From positions 1,364,001-1,428,000 of the forward strand of contig JBAIAA010000110.1 in assembly GCA_037893245.1 (NCBI GenBank): 64,000 nt of DNA, written 5' to 3'. Every line of letters begins with the position of its first letter. Position 1 is the first letter of the stretch. Shown in pieces: positions 42,101-48,100 of this stretch. The notes below the pieces were generated by a model that was not told the DNA's origin, made no database searches, and saw nothing but the letters and a program-made list of their open reading frames with translations. Both the position numbers and the translations under genes were made by a program. Source of the stretch: Crossaster papposus. Its lineage: Eukaryota; Echinodermata; Asteroidea; Velatida; Solasteridae.

Positions 42101-45100
42101 CCTTTCCCTTTTTGTTTGCCCCAATTCCATTTGCGTTTTCCCCTCTTTCATTTGAATTTTCCCCTCTTCCATTTGCGTTTGCCGCCTTTCCATTTGCGTT
42201 TGCCGCCTTTCCATTTGCGTTTTCCCCCTTCTGCTTTGCGTTTGCTCCCTTCTCCCATCCCCTGCATGCCATCTGGATATAACCCAAAGACTTTGCTACT
42301 GATGCCCGCGCAGGTGGCAAGGGTCGCTTCAGCGGCCACTTCCAGGGTTACCTGGCCGGACTGAGCGTGCTCCCCGGCCACGTTGAGACGGAGCCCACCA
42401 TCGAGTGCATGTACCGCTGCAAGGAAGGGCTGAGCATATCGTCGGACGATCTGGCTGCCGACCGGATCCAGTTCAACGCCATGAAGACGGAAGTGGTCAT
42501 CAAGGTGGGTTTTAGCGTACGGAAAGAAACAAACAACCAATGAAAAAGGAAATGCCTGTGTGTGTAGAGACAGGCCTGTGGAATAGGTCTTTTTTTTACA
42601 ACAGAGCCTGGAAGTTCACCCCTAGTGGCATCCATCCAGAGATCTTCAACAGGAACATTTAAATACAAAAATTCAAAAAAATATTTTTAAAAGTGAACAA
42701 AACAATTGGCGTACCGGACCGCCGCTTTACCAACTGCCCTATGTTGGCGATCTCCTAAATTGTAAGTATCTTTGTTCGAGGGCGCTAGTCGAAAGTCATA
42801 AACATCAAAATGCCGTGTTGCAAAACTTGTAAAACTACAACGATTTTTCTGAGGAACCACAAAATTTAGTCCAGTGGGTACAGCCGGAGAACTAACATCC
42901 CTGTCTACTTACAACAACCGAGGTGTAAAAGTAACAAGCTAAACATTTGGACCCTTTTTGGGTCAGCTTTTGCTCATCCCGAGACTACGGCCACGTTCAC
43001 ATCACTATGGCTATTGTCTAGGTGTTCACCCATTACAACAATGCATGAGCAGGCTGACAATAGACGTAGCCTTAGCTCTAGAAGCCCGTTTTGGATACGG
43101 CCTAAAACTGAATCATTTGTTTCATCTCAACATTGATTTTCTTTCCACCAGGGTGACCTTACCGATGCCTCACAGCTTCTCCGTCGTGTCTCCTACTACA
43201 ACTCCCGCAAGTTCCCCACCCCTGGACAGAGGGCTCTCACCATCAAGACAATCACCATGTAAGTCAAAGCTGTCTCCTGCAAGAACATAAATACAGTTGC
43301 ATCAACTCGCTTTGGATTCTAAGTCGGTGCTTCATGTTTACACTAGAAGGCATGTCAACCACATTAAAATTGGCGGCTTATTGTTTATCAGCTGGTCGGA
43401 ATTCAAAGTATATACATCAGTTTATAAAAGATTTTGCATCAGTGATTTTACTCAGGTTTTCTAAAGTCTATCACAAGTCGGTTACAAGTCAAAAGCAAGC
43501 TCACAAGTGACCGGTGAAAAACTTTGAGTTGTGATGTTGGCCTGTGATGTTGGCCTGTGATGTTGGCCTGTGATGTTGGCCTGTGATGTTGGCCTGTGAT
43601 GTTGGCCTGTAATTTTGGCCTGTGATTTTGGCTTGTGATTTTGACGTAATAGGAGTTTAATTACAATGCTGGATTATTCTAAATTGTAGTGGTGAAAACA
43701 TGTCCACGATTTTGATATTGCTACTTTTAATGCACGACCCATAATTCAAAAGCTCTGACGACTTGACTCATTGTCGACTTGAGCTCTGACGTCTGTTTTC
43801 TCTCCTCTCCCGTTTCACAGATGCGATGGTATGCCCATGCCCATGACCGACGTGTCAGCCTATGTGATGGTGGTGCAGCCAGCAGAGCCTACCATTACCA
43901 TCTCGGGGCCCAGCCAGATGGCTCAGGAGGGACTCGAGATCGCGGCCGGCATCCGCCCGTTTGCTTCCATCAGCATCGTCAGCACGATGTCCGAGGATCA
44001 AGAAGAGGAAGAGGAGGCTGCCCTGGAAGGTAAGGCTGCATTCGAGTTACACACAGGTCTATGGGAAGTGGCTGCGGCTACTTCGCATAGACACATGTGA
44101 ACATTCCAGCCGTAGCCAAGCAATTGGGATACGGCTTTAGCACAAAATTTAGTAAGCCAACAAATCTATTTGCTTAGCTAAGCCCAAATCAGCCATTGAT
44201 AGGCTATTTAAAAAAAATGCAAATCGCCCATTACAAGGCCAATGGCCACTGGAGGTGTGGGCTACTAGAGGAAAGTGTGGAAGAACCAGCCCCTCACACT
44301 GAAACAAGACAATCTGATCTCTTCACAGTATTAATTGGGTTGGGATGGGTAACTAGTCCACAGCAAGGCATTAATAATGCCTCTTCCCATATTGTAGAAG
44401 TGTCCTAGCCCAGGCCGGGCTCGAACCCCAACCTGCAGAACTACCCGCAGATCCAGATATTCAATGCTTCAGACAACTAGGCCACGGCACTTCCAGGCCA
44501 TATTTTGGCCGATAACCTCTTTTGTTTGCATAAGAAAAAGCATTTGATACCATATTGCTGTATTTGAACCATTAAAAGGTTGTATTCAAACTGTTTATCG
44601 TTGAAATCCAGCCTGATTTGGTGAAACGACAGTAGTTGACATGCCTCTAATCTTTCTCTAATAACTTGATCTCCCAATAATCATTCCTCTTTTCATTAAT
44701 CATCTCTAGAGATTGGCAAGAAGCCAGACATCCCCCTGACCGTCGCTCACCGCCTCGACTCCTGCAACCTGACTACGGGGACCTATCTCGGCAGCGGTGA
44801 GACCTTCACCGTCCCTGCCGAGCTGCTGACCTCCTACCAACTCGTCAAGTTTGACTCGTCGGAAGGAATATCCATCAAAGGTAATTAAAAAAAAATAAAA
44901 AATTAAAAAAAAATTTAAAAAAAATTTAAAATGAAAAATAAAATCACAATAACAATAATAATAATACCACTTGCAAAGCGCCATATATCCAACAAATTGA
45001 GATTTCTTCCTTTTTTGGGGTCGTTTCAGCAACCGACTGAAAAAGCCATTGCTGTCTTTACGATTTGTTTTCGTTTACCAGATTCCTTACCTTAGCATTT

Positions 45101-48100
45101 GTACATGTTTTTGTTCCCAACACTTTGGCACTTGCATCTAACCAATTGCCTTTATATACTTGGCACATACATGGATGAGCACCTAAAGTTGTTGCGCAAA
45201 CACTGATGTCATCATGTGTCACATTACATCACATCAAAAGACGAACATTTATATCTACAGGATTACAAATCCGATTTGGTTGCAACTTGGCCTGTACCTC
45301 AACCAGGATGTGCTATAGATATAAATTGGAGTGACATCATGGTGACCACATTACATGTCAAATTTACATCACATTAAAGGTACATTGTTTCTCTCCATTT
45401 CTTTTTTCTTTATCTTTAGGAGTTGATACCATTGAGCACTATGTTGAAGTCCTCCGCCAAGTCGTGTATTCTAACTCCGACACTACTGAGAAGCTGACGC
45501 ACACTTTGACCGTGACGTGCACCGAGCTAAACGGACGCTTTCAGAGCAATGAGTACAAGATCATTGTAGGTCAAGTCGTCTCTCTCTTAAAAAAAAAAAC
45601 ACAAAGAAAAACCATTGAATAAATTGAGGTCATGTCTTGCGAACATGTCTATACACAGTACAAAATGTGGCAAGTGGGTTTAGGAAGAACTGCATAGGTA
45701 TAGGAAGAACTGCATAGGTATCAGAAGAACTGCATAGGTATAGGAAGAACTGCATAGGTATAGAAAGAACTGCATAGGTATAGAAAGAACTGCATAGGTA
45801 TAGGAAGAACTGCATAGGTTTAAGAAGAACTGCATATGTATGTGCAGGTAGAACCAATAATCAATTTACAATGGACTTAGCAGTTCTGGAGATGTTTATT
45901 TCACACTCTTGGGGCAATGCACCTTTCCGCACACATTTGTATCTTTGTGGAGCAGAGTTGTAATCAAGTCGATCACAAGTCGATCACAAGTTAATCACAA
46001 GTCAATCATACTTTGCTTACGTCTTCACCAGGTGAGTGTTCTGCGTAAGTCCATCAAGCAAGCCATCCGGCCCAACCACGACAAGGCGGCCCCCCATGCC
46101 AACATCCTCTTCAAGCCTGGCAAGAACACCTTGGAGGAGGAGATGAAGGAAAAGATGCCGCTGAGTAAGCTGGGACAGATCACCGCATCTAGTAAGTACA
46201 AGACATCCTGCCACCCCCAACCCAACACCCTCTTCCCAACCCAACCACCTAATCCCAACTTTACCCCCTAATCCCAACTTTACCCCCTAATCCCAACTCA
46301 ACCCCCTAATCCCAACTCAACCCCCTAATCCCAACTCAACCCCCTAATCCCAACTCAACCCCTTAATCCCAACTTCCACAACCGCCGTGAACATCTATCT
46401 AAAATTCCAGGAATCTCTGTTTGTGTGTCTTTGTGTCTGTTCGTATTTCACTTATCTCCAGATTCGGGCACTGTATGAAGTTGAAAATTGGCAGGTGTAT
46501 TCCTCGGGAACCGCGAATATGCAGTTTTCCTACAATGTGTATCTTGTGGGTTTTTAATTCTTTTTCCTTTATTTCTGTTGCCGAATGCGTTTACCAAAAC
46601 AAAATGTGCTCAAAAGATTTTTAGCCAGATTGCTTATTTGAAAACACAATAATGACTTAATATTGCAATATGGCAGTGCTTTTTAATTTTTATTTGACTG
46701 TCTTGCTTTCAATAGAGGGCCCACTTTATTTGACCACAAACCACCATCTCTATCCAACCATGGAGCCTTTTGATAGCTCCACGATCCAACCACCTAAGGC
46801 CAATTTCATAGAGCTGCTTAAGCACAACATTTTGCTTAAGCACAAAAACCCTTGCTTGGTAAATCAGGTAGGGAACAAAAATTCCATGCAATTGTTATGC
46901 TAAGCTAACAACAGTACCAATCACGAACAATATACCTACTGTATCATGGAGTTATGGCTGGTAATCTAGTTTTAGCGTAATCATCATTTTCAAAATGGCG
47001 ACTACTTTGGGGTGGTGACCGTCTTTGGTTGGAAACATTTCTCCCAAAAAGTCATTGGATAACCCCATAACATTGAACACAAATTAAACAGGGTATTAAG
47101 TCGCGTCGCGTTGCGCAAGAGGGTGAACATTTTGTCAAAATGTGATTTTCATTTTTTAATATTTACAGTTTCAGGTTTCATTCACAGAAATGTTAATTTT
47201 GATGTATAAATTATTTTTTATGATCATTTTGTGTGAATCATTATTTTGTTCTACAACAGAGCCAACAATGTTAAAGCCTGTTTTGTGTATTTTGAACTCC
47301 AAGGAAGTAATCAATATACAAGGATGTCATCATATCTCCAGAATGGTAGAGGCTTTGGAGCTCTATTATAGACCAAAGGATAGCTTATGATTTCAGGGTC
47401 AGGGCCACAAATAAGCTTTACTTTGGTGGGTGTCTGAAACACCTTGGGGATTTGTCAGTGTTTTCCCCCCTTATCTTGGGGAAAGGGGGGTAGGGGTGGG
47501 TTATCATTGAGGTCTGTGGCTGGCTATTGACTTGTCTACACCCCTCTGGTAACACTGTACACCAAACATTAAATTAATAGCCACATCCAGTGTTGATGTA
47601 GGGTGTCTGCATGTTACATTGTTGATACTCCCAGACTCCCAGTCATGTTATCAGTGCAAATCTTTTTATCTCCAAGTTTTCAGATTTAGGCAGTTGTAAC
47701 AGCTGCAGTCAAACACCTGCTAATTCCTTAATTCCTGGTTGGTGACTTGAATAAACAACCATAAGCACAGTGGGCTCAATTAGGGAAAGAGTTGGCCATG
47801 TGACAATTAACAGCACACAGAGATCTTATGCAGATCAGATAGGTCAGAGGCTGCCTCGTGTGAACCAATCAGCTGGCTCAGTAGGGACCCTGCTGAGCTG
47901 CGATTGGCTGCCGGTGGTTTAGTCATCAGTCATGGGTGGCCAATCATGTGTGGCTTTTAATATTTTAGTCATCAGTGGCCATTTCGGGTTGATTATTAGA
48001 TGTCTGTCACGTTTCAGGAAGCATTGCATTTTGTTTAGGGGGGAAGTAAGGCATTTTTAATTATGATGAAACTCCTGCGCCATGTATGAGAATGCTGTGC

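Noticed and set aside
42095..42540. ORFs of 89-130 codons on both strands around 42.1-42.5 kb
   Set aside because: Shadows of calsyntenin exon 8 and of the pyrimidine-rich minisatellite.
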